Shown here: one piece after another, positions 11,331 through 22,829 of the stretch
Layout: every line of letters starts with the position of its first letter
Numbering within the stretch: position 1 is the first letter of the stretch
NCBI GenBank assembly: GCA_015680685.1
Contig: MNCI01029584.1
Location: forward strand, 68,969 to 132,968
DNA length: 64,000 nucleotides
Origin: Gnetum montanum
Taxonomy: Eukaryota > Streptophyta > Gnetopsida > Gnetales > Gnetaceae
Reading direction: 5' to 3'
Made by a program: the position numbers and the translations under genes
The notes under the pieces: model-generated
The model's input: the letters and a program-made list of their open reading frames with translations, nothing else
Told to the model about the DNA's origin: nothing
The model's database searches: none

Positions 11331-12510
11331 TTTTCCCACCTTCCTCCTCCCATTAATGTGAAAGGTTTACATGCATTTCTGGAACATGCTAGTTTTTATA
11401 GATGGTTCATTAAGGATTTTTCATTGCCTACTCAACCATTGGTAAAACTTTTATAATTTTTTTTCAAATGGATTGAATATTACCAAAATGCATTTGAAAC
11501 CTTAAAATCAAAGCTTTCTTTAGCACCAATATTACAGGGACCTAATTAAAGCAAATATTTTGAGCTTATGACAGATGCCTCGAATTTTGTGACTGGAACC
11601 ATATTGGATCAACATAAAGATATTGTTCCATATGTTATTTATCATGTTCCTAAGATATTGACCCCCACTCAAATTATTTATATTACTAAAAAAAGAGACG
11701 TTAGTAATTATATATAGTTTAGGTAAATCTCACTATTATTTAATTGGTTTTCATACAATAGTATTTACTCAACATGATGCTATTAAATATTTGCATAATT
11801 ATGACATCCCATTCTTGAATTTCATGGAAAACATCAAATATATGTTATATTAGACATTTTTCATAAGAAGAAAATATACCAAACATCAAATATATGCAAC
11901 ATTCAACATTATGCATAAAGAAAAATAATAGGGAAAATGCAAAAAGAGAGAAAAGAATGCCTTATTAATCTAGAATGGAGTATTTGGATCATTCTTTGAG
12001 GGTGGTCCTTGGGGTTTTCCTCCTTTAACATTTATCCCTTAGAGGCAATCCAGCATTACCACCATAGTTAGGCCTATTACCAACCAAAAGGACTAGTCAG
12101 TTCACTTCCTATTTCACTTCACCTAGCATCTATGAGTCACCTTTATTAGCTCCACCACTCCATGTTGGCACAACCACTAAGCTCGATATAAATGCCTTAC
12201 GTCAAACTCCAAAGATCACCTCAAGAGACATGTTTGTTATAACAATGACCATTTCGATTCTTAATTACAAGACATCCATTCAAGTCTTGTTACAATAACG
12301 ATAATACTTGTTATGAAGATGCACCTTCTTCATTATGCAACAACACCATTTGGTAATAAGGATGTTACAATACTAAACAATCTAAAAGTCCATAACTAAT
12401 TTGTTGGTATCTTTCGTTACAAGAATTTGATTCGATAATTTGTGATAAGAAGGAATTTGAAAATTTAGTGGTAGATTATTTGTCTAGATTGGAGCATAAT
12501 GTGGATATGG
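11331..12510 (+). pseudogene. RNase H and connection region, split by a solo LTR
   Basis: Before the break, the frame carries VKGLHAFLEHASFYRWFIKD (connection), then NAFETLKSKLSLAPILQGPN and FELMTDASNFVTGTIL with the RNase H 'DAS' motif, and ends in VFTQHDAIKYLHNYD. After the inserted LTR it resumes as LIRWYL, LQEFDSIICDKKEFENLVVD and YLSRLEHNVD, the end of RNase H before integrase. The two halves join naturally at 'ALKYL...LIRW' when 11800-12369 is left out. RNase H would remove the RNA strand during reverse transcription. Confidence 0.8.
11795..12374. mobile_element. Solo LTR (TGTGACATCCC family) with target-site duplication
   Basis: The LTR itself is 11800-12369, starting TATGACATCCC and ending GGATGTTACA. 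It matches the 573-bp LTR at 21143-21715 along its length (shared words include CTTAGAGGCAATCCAGCA and GGTCAAA-type text). It is flanked by ATAAT (11795-11799) and ATACT (12370-12374), a 5-bp duplication with one change. No internal region is present, so it is a solo LTR left by recombination, inserted in RNase H of the gypsy element. The copy at 21143 has a tRNA-Met primer site, so the family is probably Ty1/copia. Confidence 0.82.
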
Positions 12511-12539
12511 TGACATCTCACACATTTAATGATTCATTT

Positions 12540-13840
12540 CCAGATGTGTAATTATTTGCTTGTTGGACTAAGGTTGTTATTCCTAAGGTTCCAAATCCTT
12601 AATACATAGATATTGGTAATTATTTAGCTATATGAAAACTACCAAAGTCTTGAACTAAGGGACAAAAACAAATATTTTCCATCAAGGCATAATGGTTCAT
12701 TTGGGATTATCCATTCATGTATAAGATCTACAAATATTAGATTATCTAACGATGTCTACCAAAACAAGAACAACAAGAGGTAATTATTATCAACCATTAT
12801 GGAGTGTGTGGAGCTCACTTTGTGAGAAAGAAAACTTCATACAAAATTGTACATGTTGGCTTTTATTAGCCTACTCTTTTAAAAGATACTTATGAATATG
12901 TTAAGAGATGTGATCAATGCTAGCAAATGTGAGAACTCACAAGATGACAAGACATGACATTGTTGCCTATCTTGGTGGAGTGTTAGTGCTTCGATTATTG
13001 GAACATTGATTTCATGGGCCATTTTCCTTCAAGAAACTCTTGTAAGTATATTTTAGTTTTCATTGATTATGTTACCAAATGGATTTTTGCAAAAGCAACT
13101 AGATATGATGATGCTAAAATGGTTGTTAGGTTTTTAAGAAAAGACTTAATTCCTTGCGTTGGGCACCCATGAATCTTAATTAGTAATCAAGGCACACATT
13201 TTTTTTAATGATATCATGGAGAAATTACTACACAAAATGGAAATTACACATTGTATTGCTATTACCTATATCATCCTCAATCAAATGGTTTAGTTGAAAG
13301 TATGAATAAGGAAATCAAAAAAAATTGTAAAAAGTTGTAGGGAAGAATAGAATAGATTAGTCTTATCGTTTGCAAGATTCATTGTGGGCTATTCGTACAT
13401 CATATAAGTCATCTCTTGGTTTTACCCCATATGAACTAGTATTCAGTAAGCAATTTCTTGTTCCATCATCGATAGGGAACAAGTTCTTTTGAATGCAATG
13501 TCAATTGGAAATGAACCTAGAATCACATTTTTCTACCTATTTATTAGCTTTAAACCATTTAGATGAAGATCAAATGCATACTTTAGATATATAATGTTTG
13601 TATAAGAAACAGATGCAAATGTAGTATGATAAAAATATCTTGAGGAAGTTATTCTCAAAAGATGATCTAGTACTATTATTTAACATGAGGCTTAAAAATT
13701 TTGCTAGAAAATTAGTATTCAAATGGGAGAAACCTTTAAGGATTATTAAGGTCTTAGGTAATGGCACTATTGATATTTCTAGGCTTGGTAGTTCTGAGTC
13801 TTTTTTTGTGAATGGTCAATGACTTAAACATTATTTTGAA
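12540..13840 (+). pseudogene. Integrase with C-terminal GPY/F module, broken
   Basis: The HHCC zinc-binding region is seen as YGVCGAHFVRKKTSYKI then EYVKRCDQC, with GFYWPTLL between. The DDE core starts DYWNIDFMGHFPSRNSCKYI and LVFIDYVTKWIFAKATR, then the 'L..D.G.HF' segment (ISNQGTHFF, with N for D), then YHPQSNGLVESMNKEI ('NG..E..N'). The C-terminal module reads DLVLLFNMRLKNFARKLVFK, then GNGTIDIS and ESFFVNGQ-LKHYF, typical of Athila/Tat integrases; no chromodomain is seen. Many stops and frameshifts. Integrase would insert the cDNA into the chromosome. Confidence 0.85.
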
Positions 13841-14972
13841 TAACAACCCTTCTTTGATGATGAGACAATTACCTTATCTAGTTCTTTTTCTCAGCAAGCT
13901 GAATTTAACTTGATCATGGACCAATTTCAAATAGGTCCACATGAAATTATCTAATCTTCATGCTTTTTATTATGATAGGTTAATAAATTTATTATTATGT
14001 GCTTTATCTTCTACAAGTATTCGGTGACAGGCAGTATGAGCCATACATTATATTTTTATTAAAACTTATACACAATAGTGATCATTGTTGTTATCAAGCC
14101 TTTGGTAGTATGTATGACAACATATATTTCATGGTATTTGGACTTCAATGAGTTACATTAATGGAGGTTCGACTTTTTCTATGACATGGATTATTGTTAA
14201 CTTTTAACTTTGAAACATTTTAAAAATTTTAAAATTTTATATTTCATTATAAATAGAGTGAAGGTTGAATTATGGATAGAGTTTCTTACCTTTTCAGTTG
14301 AAAAGTGATTACATTCTCTTCGATTGTACTAGAAAAATTATTAACTCAATATGTTATCCCATGACAAACTTAAGGCTATGGATCTTCCTTAATTAGCAAC
14401 ATGGGATAAGAGACATCATGGGGTATTAAACATGAACCATGAGGGTACTCATGGGGAGTGAATTGCATAGGGATTGAATCTATACTAGGAGTAAATTTTC
14501 CATTATTTATAGATGATGTTCTGATGATAGTACAACATGCAATCCTAACCTATTACATGTGTACAAACTTAAGAATTTTTTGTAATAGTCATTGTGTCCT
14601 ATTAAAACCATGGAATTGCACTAGGAACAAAGTTTTCATTATTTACAAACCATGTTCTAATGGTAGTGCAGTAATCCCCTAATTACTAAAGAGAAAAGAA
14701 ATAAATAAAAAATGATAATTATTAGGTAATAAGATGTTTTGGATGATAAGGTTCTTTCTTGTTCATAGCTAAAGAATGAGGATATTATGTTGATACATAA
14801 AGAGTTTCCATCATCAACAACTACTATTAGTAGAAAAGACTATATTTTTTGAATGTGTAATACAGTAAGACATGAATAAGTTGATAAAAATGATTCTTGA
14901 ATGTCTCAACATGATAGTATCCTATATTTGTATTATTCTCTTGACAACAATTCACTCAAGTTATCACCTAAT
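13841..14972 (+). other. 3' non-coding part of the gypsy element up to the assembly gap
   Basis: AT-rich, no coding frame. It contains a degenerate direct repeat: GAATTGCATAGGGATTG with the following TTATTTATAGATGATGTTCT (14459-14525) against GAATTGCACTAGGAACAA with ATTATTTACAAACCATGTTCT (14611-14658). No copy of the 5' LTR start was found here. Confidence 0.5.
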
Positions 14973-15835
14973 NNNNNNNNNNNNNNNNNNNNNNNNNNNN
15001 NNNNNNNNNNNNNNNNNNNNNNNNNNNNNNNNNNNNNNNNNNNNNNNNNNNNNNNNNNNNNNNNNNNNNNNNNNNNNNNNNNNNNNNNNNNNNNNNNNNN
15101 NNNNNNNNNNNNNNNNNNNNNNNNNNNNNNNNNNNNNNNNNNNNNNNNNNNNNNNNNNNNNNNNNNNNNNNNNNNNNNNNNNNNNNNNNNNNNNNNNNNN
15201 NNNNNNNNNNNNNNNNNNNNNNNNNNNNNNNNNNNNNNNNNNNNNNNNNNNNNNNNNNNNNNNNNNNNNNNNNNNNNNNNNNNNNNNNNNNNNNNNNNNN
15301 NNNNNNNNNNNNNNNNNNNNNNNNNNNNNNNNNNNNNNNNNNNNNNNNNNNNNNNNNNNNNNNNNNNNNNNNNNNNNNNNNNNNNNNNNNNNNNNNNNNN
15401 NNNNNNNNNNNNNNNNNNNNNNNNNNNNNNNNNNNNNNNNNNNNNNNNNNNNNNNNNNNNNNNNNNNNNNNNNNNNNNNNNNNNNNNNNNNNNNNNNNNN
15501 NNNNNNNNNNNNNNNNNNNNNNNNNNNNNNNNNNNNNNNNNNNNNNNNNNNNNNNNNNNNNNNNNNNNNNNNNNNNNNNNNNNNNNNNNNNNNNNNNNNN
15601 NNNNNNNNNNNNNNNNNNNNNNNNNNNNNNNNNNNNNNNNNNNNNNNNNNNNNNNNNNNNNNNNNNNNNNNNNNNNNNNNNNNNNNNNNNNNNNNNNNNN
15701 NNNNNNNNNNNNNNNNNNNNNNNNNNNNNNNNNNNNNNNNNNNNNNNNNNNNNNNNNNNNNNNNNNNNNNNNNNNNNNNNNNNNNNNNNNNNNNNNNNNN
15801 NNNNNNNNNNNNNNNNNNNNNNNNNNNNNNNNNNN
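14973..15835. other. Assembly gap (863 N)
   Basis: A run of N. Open frames reported across it are artefacts. Confidence 1.
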
Positions 15836-15857
15836 ATTTGGGAATGGGGATGTGACA
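15836..15857. repeat. Terminal fragment of a TGTGACATCCC-family LTR
   Basis: ATTTGGGAATGGGGATGTGACA, right after the gap, matches the end of the LTR at 21143-21715 (ATTTGGGAATGGGATGTGACA) apart from one extra G. The rest of the LTR lies in the gap. A poly-C run (about 17 C) starts a few bases later, at 15863, and may have caused the assembly break. Confidence 0.7.
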
Positions 15858-16274
15858 ATCTACCCCCCCCCCCCCCCCTCCTTAGGTTTCATTTGTCCTT
15901 GAATGAATCCATGTTCTTTATCTTCTTCCAACTCCAATGCTTTCTTTCATGATCTTGTGCTCCAATAATTTGACTTCTCCTTTGAACTTGAAGTTATTTA
16001 TTGCTTATTCTGCAAACAAAATATATGTGAGAAAGAATACATGGAAAATTAAATATTACTTTCTTGATACTTACTTTGTTTTCTATGATAATGATAAGAA
16101 GTGAATTAAAGATCTACCAACTACCAATCACTAGTTCTAACCAGGGTCATACAATTTGCAACTCATATCTAGTTATCGAAGTGAAGGCAAGGCAAATTCT
16201 TTATTTCCACCTTGCATTTACTTAGATATTTTATTAATCTAATTAAAATATAAATTAAACAATGAATAAAATAA

Positions 16275-17450
16275 TAAGATTATCAAATAAAAGTAAGAAT
16301 GAGATATTTCTTGATCTTGATCAACCTTATGAACTGATGGAAGTAATTGTAATTCTACCATAAGTGGTATATGATCAAATGGTCTTGTTCGTGATGGCAA
16401 GGCTTGATCTTGATTCTTCTCAACTTCTTCTTTAGAAATCAACTCTAGTAACTTGGTAACTTTAAAGAATCAGGTATGATACCAAATATAATCCAAAGTC
16501 TCAATGAAGAATGTTGTTGACCCATTTTCATTAATCATTGTAAAATGATTTGTAAACTATGGTTCTTGATGAGTGCTATCCAACAACATCATATGTTCCT
16601 GAATTCTAGAATCTGATTTATCTACTAAAGATTCAAAGTAAGTGGAATATGCACAAGTTAATGGAGTAGCATGCTGAATTGATGGAAACATCATTTTCAA
16701 ATCAAGCACATCTTCCAAAGATTCCTTTATAGATCCATATTTTAGAAAATGATAAACACTACTTCCAACTTTGGCATTGAAGTCTTCACAAAGAATAAAT
16801 GGAACTGGATTAGTACAACTTAGGAATAACTTCTTCTTCAAACTTTCTTCTATTTGCTTAATCAAGTATGCTCCTTGACAAAGTCTAACATCTGAACATG
16901 TTGGTTTGGCAATTAAATGTGTGTTAACCACACATACACATCTTTCTGATAGATGAACTTTTAGAATCACTGCCAAGGCTATGTGATTTTTCCAAAATCT
17001 TAACTATTCTTTATTTTCCATCTCTTGAAGTTTTGGAATTTTAAAAATGATATTTTCTAAACTCCATTCAAATCTTTGTATCAATTCAAACTTGACTTCT
17101 TTATAAAAGACTGCACAACCATCCATGTTATAATTTCTACAATATGCTAATCTGTATGGCTTAAAAAAAGAACTTCCACAAGAACCTTTTTACTTATAAA
17201 TACCTTTGTATCCCATCTTTTCCAAATTTGGTTGAAATTGATATAGAAATTCCCATGGTAAGATCTTTTGTAAGCATAAGACATCAACATCCAAACCTTT
17301 CAATTCTGCTAAGATACATGGGTATGGATACTCATGCCAATCCAAGGCCCATGATAGACATAGCGGATATTGTTTCTCATTCACTAGAGATCTTGCAAGC
17401 ACATTGTATGCTGCAACTCTCATTCCTATTCTTGGATTCTTGTCTGGATC
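16275..17450 (-). pseudogene. CCR4-type deadenylase (endonuclease/exonuclease/phosphatase fold) pseudogene
   Basis: Read from 17423 downward: MRVAAYNVLARSL, HEYPYPCILAELKGLDVDVL, CLQKILPWEFLYQF, MGYKGIYK, then NMDGCAVFYKEVKFELI, CVCVVNTHLIAKP, VPFILCEDFNAKVGS, ETLDYIWYHT and LPSRTRPFDHIPLMVELQLL. These are the ordered motifs of the CCR4 group (YN.LA, LQE, DGCA.F, NTHL, GDFNS, LDYI, SDH), which shortens mRNA poly(A) tails. Here LQE is LQK (loss of the metal-binding Glu), GDFN is EDFN and SDH is FDH. There are in-frame stops after GIYK, after EMENKE and after YHT. The whole domain fits about 1.15 kb with no evident intron, as in a retrocopy, though I see no poly(A) tail or target duplication. 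The plant CCR4 subgroup is uncertain. Confidence 0.82.
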
Positions 17451-18440
17451 ATTTCACTTTATGAGTATCATACTCCTTGTTAAAATAAGATTTTGTGTCT
17501 CCATGTTATTTTGCCCTATGTTTTGATTACAGGATGGATTAATATACCCTTTTCTTGACAGTAAGATTGTTCTATTTCTTAAACTAATTCTCCAACTAAT
17601 ACATCAATTCTTCATTAACTAATACATCAACTAATAATCAACTACATCAATTGAATAACTATATTATCTAATTTTAGTAATAGTTAATGACATTATATAA
17701 TTTTAGTAATATGTAACTATATTATCTAATTTTAGTAATATATAATTGCATTAGTAATATTTAACTATATTATTTTTGATGACCTTTCTACCCCCTTTGA
17801 GAACACTCACTACGACAATGTAACTAATAACATGCCATAGTAATCTTAAGATTATTTGTAAAGGTTATGTACTAAATCTTAAACCTTAAAACGTTGAATT
17901 TATGATATGAGTGAATTATAGGGTGCCTAGATGATAAATTGGATATTGCCATTTAATTTAGAAAGGTGAAAAATGTTAAAAATGACTATTCATATGTTGA
18001 AAATAGACATCGTATTCTTGAGTGATACTAAAATTAAACTTTTGAGGATCTCAATGCGCTCTTTCGGGCAAGAGTAAAAACTAATTTTTGGGGTTCCTCA
18101 ATAGATTTGACTTCACCATTAGGTTTGGAAGGTTGAAATCTATAAGAAACAATTCTTTGTTTGTCCAAAAACACTTCCGAAATCAAAGATATGGTTTTTG
18201 GAGTTTTCGACATTTGGAGTAGAAAACAAGACTTCTTGAAAGGAACCCATCCCCGTTCTACTCCACAGAAAGCATGCTTAATTACAGAATTTTTATCTTT
18301 ATTGCTACCACTGTGTCAAATTTTAAATTTGGAAATTGTTTTTACAAGTTTCTAATTTAAATTAATAATTTAATGATGAAAATTTGAATTTTCCATTAAT
18401 GGACAGAAATTTCAAATTTTTCTGTCCGCTGACGGCCAAT
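17451..18440. other. AT-rich DNA, no gene recognised
   Basis: Contains a short AT-rich tandem stretch around 17655-17770 (repeats of AACTATATTATCTAATTTTAGTAATA, quoted in part: TATTATCTAATTTTAGTAAT). No open frame with family resemblance. Confidence 0.5.
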
Positions 18441-19060
18441 TAAAATTTTTCCGTGGTATGATATAACGATCATACGGAGAATTTGCCATTTCACTCACAG
18501 TGATGTGTTGTTTCAAGGTCCGCGCAGGAGCCCTAGAGGCAGTGATGGGCAACGTTGGAGATAGTGATGAGCGGTACAAGAAACAGTGATGGGTGACGTG
18601 AATGACAATGATAAGTGGCACGGGAGGCAGTGATGAGCAGTGTGATGGCAGTGATGGGTAGAGTGATAAGTGGTGATGGATAGAGTGGAAGGTGGTGAGG
18701 TTTGGTGGCAACGTAATAGCCAAGTGAGGTGTGCGACAGTGGCGTTTGTATGAATGAGGTCTTGTGCAAGGACAAGCATGGCCCATGGGTGGGTCTGTGG
18801 CCCCTACACGGCCCTCATCAAGCCTTGCGCTATGACCAGCAAAGAAGAATCAGACGTTGCATAGGTGATCAGGTTGCGTGGTGCAGGGTAGCAGCCCACG
18901 GACGAGCGAGGAAAGGCGCGGATGGCAATAGAGGCGGGAGTGGCGAGCGGTGGCAAAGGCAAAGGCACATAGGCGGCGGTAGCAGAGGTGCACAAGCAGC
19001 CGCAGCAAATACATGGCCTGGTGCATGAAAGCGGTTTTTCATGGCCGAGGTGCGGTTTTT
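18441..19060. other. GC-rich island with degenerate GTGATGRG repeats
   Basis: This ~600-bp block is clearly richer in G+C than anything else in the window. From 18535 to 18690 it is an irregular tandem of GTGATGGG/GTGATGAG/GTGATAAG units spaced 10-25 bp; from 18900 to 19000 it is GGCGG/GGCAAAGG-rich. Long open frames occur on both strands because of base composition, with low-complexity products (His/Ser/Pro-rich or Arg/Gly-rich); I do not accept them as genes. It could be a CpG-rich remnant of a gene's 5' region or part of an unrecognised element. Confidence 0.55.
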
Positions 19061-20239
19061 GCTTGGCAACATATTTCTTTTTTTTGTGTCGGGACAAGGT
19101 CGCTGACATAGGGCTTTTCATATCTGGGTTGTTTTGGACAGCACCACTCTTAAGTGTCTTGTCTCATAATTGTGAGGTGGACAGAATTTATTCCATCGTT
19201 CGGTTTAGTAAAAGCGAAGGTGACAGTTTTGTTCGGATATTGATGGATAACAATGTAATTTATCTCAACATTTTTTTTCTCTGTTTGTTTCAACAATATT
19301 GGGAACTCGCTTGTAGGCAATTAGCTTGATGCTCTATTTATGAATCGAGCAAGTTGTTACATCGCTATTTACGAATCGAACAAGATCTTACCATCGATTT
19401 GTACCATGGAAAATGTCTTTTAAAGGGGGCCGTGTAAATTTTTATATCAAGCTGAAATTTTTGTAAGCAGTATTTTGGTTCCAAAGAGATAGTCACACAA
19501 TTTGAGACTAGCGTTATGTTTTTTTAAAAAAATTGAAACTAAAATTTTATTTATGTCCTTAATACTATCTCCATTGGTTTTTTTTGGATCAGTTTCAAAA
19601 TTCCTTGTATAGAATTTTGAGTTAGGGTTTCCAAGTCATGGCTCTATTATTATTACTTTGTTTCCGAAATTTCAATTGCATGATTCTATCATGAAAATTT
19701 TACTACAGATGTTTACTTATCAGATAATAAAACAAAGTCTCTTTATAGTAATTTGCTATATTCTAAGTTACATGTTAATGCATTTGCAATTGAACCCATG
19801 AGGTTATAAGAGTTCAAGTTAAAAGCTATATAAAAAACCCCTTTTCCTCTCAACATGTGTAATTGTTAAAAGAAATACTTGAACATTAATAAGATTCATG
19901 GTTGAAAATAAGCCTCTTTCCTATTGACAAGGTCTCATTCGTGCTAGTTGTAGTTAAAAGTATTGCTCTTTTGATAGTATGCTTAATGGTTAAACTCTTC
20001 ATCATTTGCTTGTTTTTTTTTCTTCGCAAAGGTAGCCTAACAAATTGCCTAGTGTTTGGTTCAGAACCTGCATCTAACCATCAGTTTCTCTCACTTACTA
20101 ACAATGATGCAAAAATCTTCTTGCAATTTCACCACCTTCCTAATGTAGATTTTTGTCACCTTTTGTGAATCATGTCTTTTTACATGGAATAAACCTAGTA
20201 AAAAAAGTATTTATTTATTTCTCTCTCTATATATGTATT
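19061..20239. other. No gene recognised; one 31-bp tandem duplication
   Basis: At 19334-19396 a 31-bp unit occurs twice (CTATTTATGAATCGAGCAAG / CTATTTACGAATCGAACAAG, each ending ACATCG or CCATCG). The frame at 19902-20168 is open but AT-rich, hydrophobic and unlike any family I know. Confidence 0.45.
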
Positions 20240-20400
20240 TGTTAAAGTATGGGGTTGGAGTTTGAACCCACAACCTCTTGCTTAAAAAGGTTTTTTTTAG
20301 AAGCATTTTATTATTATTTTAATCCATCTTACCTCAGCGGTTGATGTGTTGGTTTCGCCAATGACAGGGTAGGGGTTCAATATGGGTAAACAACAATTTC
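20240..20400. repeat. Possible tRNA-derived (SINE-like) box A/box B sequences
   Basis: On the + strand, TACCTCAGCGG (near 20330) resembles a pol III box A, and GGGGTTCAATATGGG (near 20373) resembles a weak box B at a plausible distance. On the minus strand, GGTTGTGGGTTCAAACTCC (complement of about 20256-20274) resembles a better box B. No matching box A was found for the latter and no target duplications were seen, so this is only a suggestion. Confidence 0.25.
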
Positions 20401-20699
20401 AGGTTGATTCTTGACCCTAAATTTTTGAATTTTTTTGAAATAATAAATTAATTATTTAATAATTTAATATTATTTTAATACATGCATAATGAAAAAAATT
20501 AAACGTCAGTATCTCCCAAACCATAAGTTCGATTGAGATGAAATTTGCACTGTTGGAATCGTCTTGACGAGTACTATGCATTGAACATAGTTTTAGTGTT
20601 CAAAAATAAAGTTGATTTTTCAAGATGTAAGAGGACCAAACTAGCTTATTTTGTTAGATTGACATTTTTAGGTTGACATATGGTAACTTGGAATGTTCT

Positions 20700-21142
20700 A
20701 GATTACTTGGATAGTAAATTTCAACAAAACAATATCAATTCAAGTCATGGTTACTAACTTTTTGGAAATAAATTTAACAATGATCCTAATCAATTAATAA
20801 TTATAATATTAAGATGTGTAAGAGTTACTTGGATCAATGTATCATTGTCTTACCAACATCTCTTATAATTGATGAAGCTTGATGAGGTGTGATCAAATTT
20901 TCATCCATTAATGATATCTATGAAAGAAACTTTTGTTGGTTGCTAGGATCTAGATGCTTGATCCATTGTGTGTGAAGTCAATGGAAAGGTTTCTTCTGAC
21001 TTGCATAAAAAATATATGGTACATCTGGTGATAATCAATGACTTTCCATATGTTGTGGCTTCAAGGTTTATCATCACATTCATGTTGTAGTCAGTTCATG
21101 GTTTTGAATGATCCTTGGTTCGTGGTTTGCTTTGATACCAAT
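20700..21142 (-). mobile_element. 5' leader of a minus-strand LTR retrotransposon (probably copia), truncated
   Basis: It follows, on the minus strand, the LTR at 21143-21715 and begins with the primer-binding site. No coding domain is recognised before the sequence becomes anonymous near 20700, so the left boundary is a guess. Confidence 0.45.
21124..21142 (-). promoter_or_regulatory. tRNA-Met primer-binding site
   Basis: On the minus strand the LTR end TGTCACA is followed by AT and then TGGTATCAAAGC, one change from the standard initiator tRNA-Met site TGGTATCAGAGC. This sets the LTR's orientation and supports a copia-type element. Confidence 0.8.
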
Positions 21143-21715
21143 TGTGACATCCCATCTCCAGATGTCATTGCAAACGTCAAATATACGATATATTAGATAT
21201 TATGCATATGAAGGAAACATACCAAATGCAAAATATAAGTGATATTCAGCATTATGTATAAAGGAAATAATAGGAAAAATGTAAAAAAGAAAATAAAAGA
21301 ATGCTTTATTGATATGGAAAAGTGTATCTGGATCATGCTCCGAGAGTGTTCCTTGGCATTTTCTTCCTTTGGCATCTATCCCTTAGAGGCAATCCAGCAC
21401 TGCTACCATGGTTAGGCCTATAACCCGACCAGAAAGGATGACTAGTCTACTTCTTGTCCTGCTTCATCTGGCTCCCATTACTCGCCTTTGCCGGCTCCGC
21501 AACTTCATGTTGGCATGACCTCTAACCTTGAGTATAAATGCCTTAGGTCAAACCCCCAAAGGTTACCTCAAGAGACACATTCATTATTACAACATGCCCT
21601 TTCGGGTCTTAATCACAACTACCCTTTCGAGTCTTGTTAAGATGATAAGAACACTTGTTATGAAGAGACACCATTTTGTTTAGGCAATTGCATCATTTGG
21701 GAATGGGATGTGACA
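21143..21715 (-). repeat. LTR of the TGTGACATCCC family
   Basis: Starts TGTGACATCCC and ends GGGATGTGACA on the + strand, so its termini are an 11-bp perfect inverted repeat. The solo LTR at 11800-12369 and the fragment at 15836-15857 are the same family. With the primer site at 21124-21142 it is the 5' LTR of a minus-strand element whose body is lost. Confidence 0.85.
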
Positions 21716-22829
21716 CTTCTTTTTCCATTTTCTTTTTCTTAATATTTCTTGAATAATTATTTTGGACTATCTAGGAGTCTCACTGTGGGCTTCATTATGA
21801 GTTGCAATCACCTTGGAAGCTCAATTTCCTAAAGTTTGGCACCTACGATGGGTTGTAACTCATAGCTAATCACATTTTGGAAATTCATATTATTGGGTTT
21901 AGAATAGTACAGGTAGCTATGACTTTCATCTCACCATACTATAGTCTTATTCTTTTGGATTTTAAAATAGTGCAGATAACTGTGACTCGTAATTGGTTGC
22001 AATTTCAAATTTCATAAGATGCTTTGTTTTCTTGTTGTAAGGGGTTGCGACTTCAATGAAAAAATAAAAAATAAAAGCATGTTTCAAAAAAGAAGCCTCA
22101 TTTTGCATCATAGAGTGTCATAGGACATATTTGAGAGCTAAGACAAGCTACCATTGCAAACATACCCACTAGATTTGACCTTCAAGCCTTCCTTCCATTA
22201 CAAAATGCCTACGGTAGGCTTCAAACTTTTGTTCTTTAGCAATTTCCTCTAAAAGTTTTTGTTTTGTGCTATTGCAACTAGATTTGGGGCATCAACATTG
22301 CTTTTGGAGCTGAATATAGGTTTTATAGATGATTTTTGGGCTTTTGGTATCTCCCCTAGATTGCCAATCTTTGTTCTTGTCCTGTTCCAAACATTTATAT
22401 GAATTTCTATGGGTAATAGATTAGTTTTTTATGTTTCTTCTAGCTTTAGAACTATTTTTTTATATCTAATATATATAATTAGGAATTAAGATAATACTAG
22501 GGACTATGTAGAAGATTTAAAGCCTTTATACCTTTAAATTTTTAGAAGGTTGATTTTTTCTTAGGAATGAAGTTACTTATCTCAACTATTACATCATAAT
22601 GCTAGGGTTGCACATATTTGAAATTCAATTTTACTCCTAGGAAGGGCATTAAATGTAATTATAGCTATCTTACCTTAAATAATTATTTCTAAGGTAGAGC
22701 TAAATTATTCTTCTAAGCTAGAGCTATCTTGCATTAGGTTATGTCCTCAATCTACTGTGCATATTTATGAAGAGTAATCATTATGTTATTTAAATGTTTT
22801 ATCAACAATGTATACTATTTATCATCTTT
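21716..22829. other. No gene recognised
   Basis: Non-coding text with weak internal echoes (GTTGCGACTT/GTTGCAATTTC motifs between 21790 and 22050; GCTAGAGCTATCTT variants near 22690-22730). Possibly decayed transposon. Confidence 0.4.

Larger units (their letters stand above)
5825..14060 (+). mobile_element. Decayed Ty3/gypsy (Athila/Tat-type) retrotransposon with a full set of domains
   Basis: In order: 5' LTR (5825-6786), tRNA-Asp-like primer site (6790), Q/N/S/P-rich frame (about 7370-8110), gag (8195-8660), protease (9431-10315), RT (10470-11330), RNase H (11331-12510, interrupted), integrase and GPY module (12540-13840). The order PR-RT-RH-IN defines Ty3/gypsy. The VNGQ-LKHYF phrase at the end of integrase and the primer site point to the Athila/Tat group. 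All domains carry stops and frameshifts. No matching 3' LTR was found before the gap at 14973; it may lie in the gap or be lost, so the right boundary is uncertain. This is the only element in the window with a recognisable gypsy pol. Confidence 0.85.

Noticed and set aside
14872-15902. Open frames of about 300 codons on both strands
   Set aside because: They run through the 863-base N gap; only a few real codons flank it.
18412-19329. Many overlapping frames on both strands, some His/Ser/Pro-rich
   Set aside because: They arise from GC-rich, repetitive sequence; products are low complexity and no strand is favoured.
20240-20400. A functional tRNA gene
   Set aside because: Only isolated box A/B-like words are present, with no clover-leaf stems or acceptor pairing; kept at most as a weak SINE-like hint.
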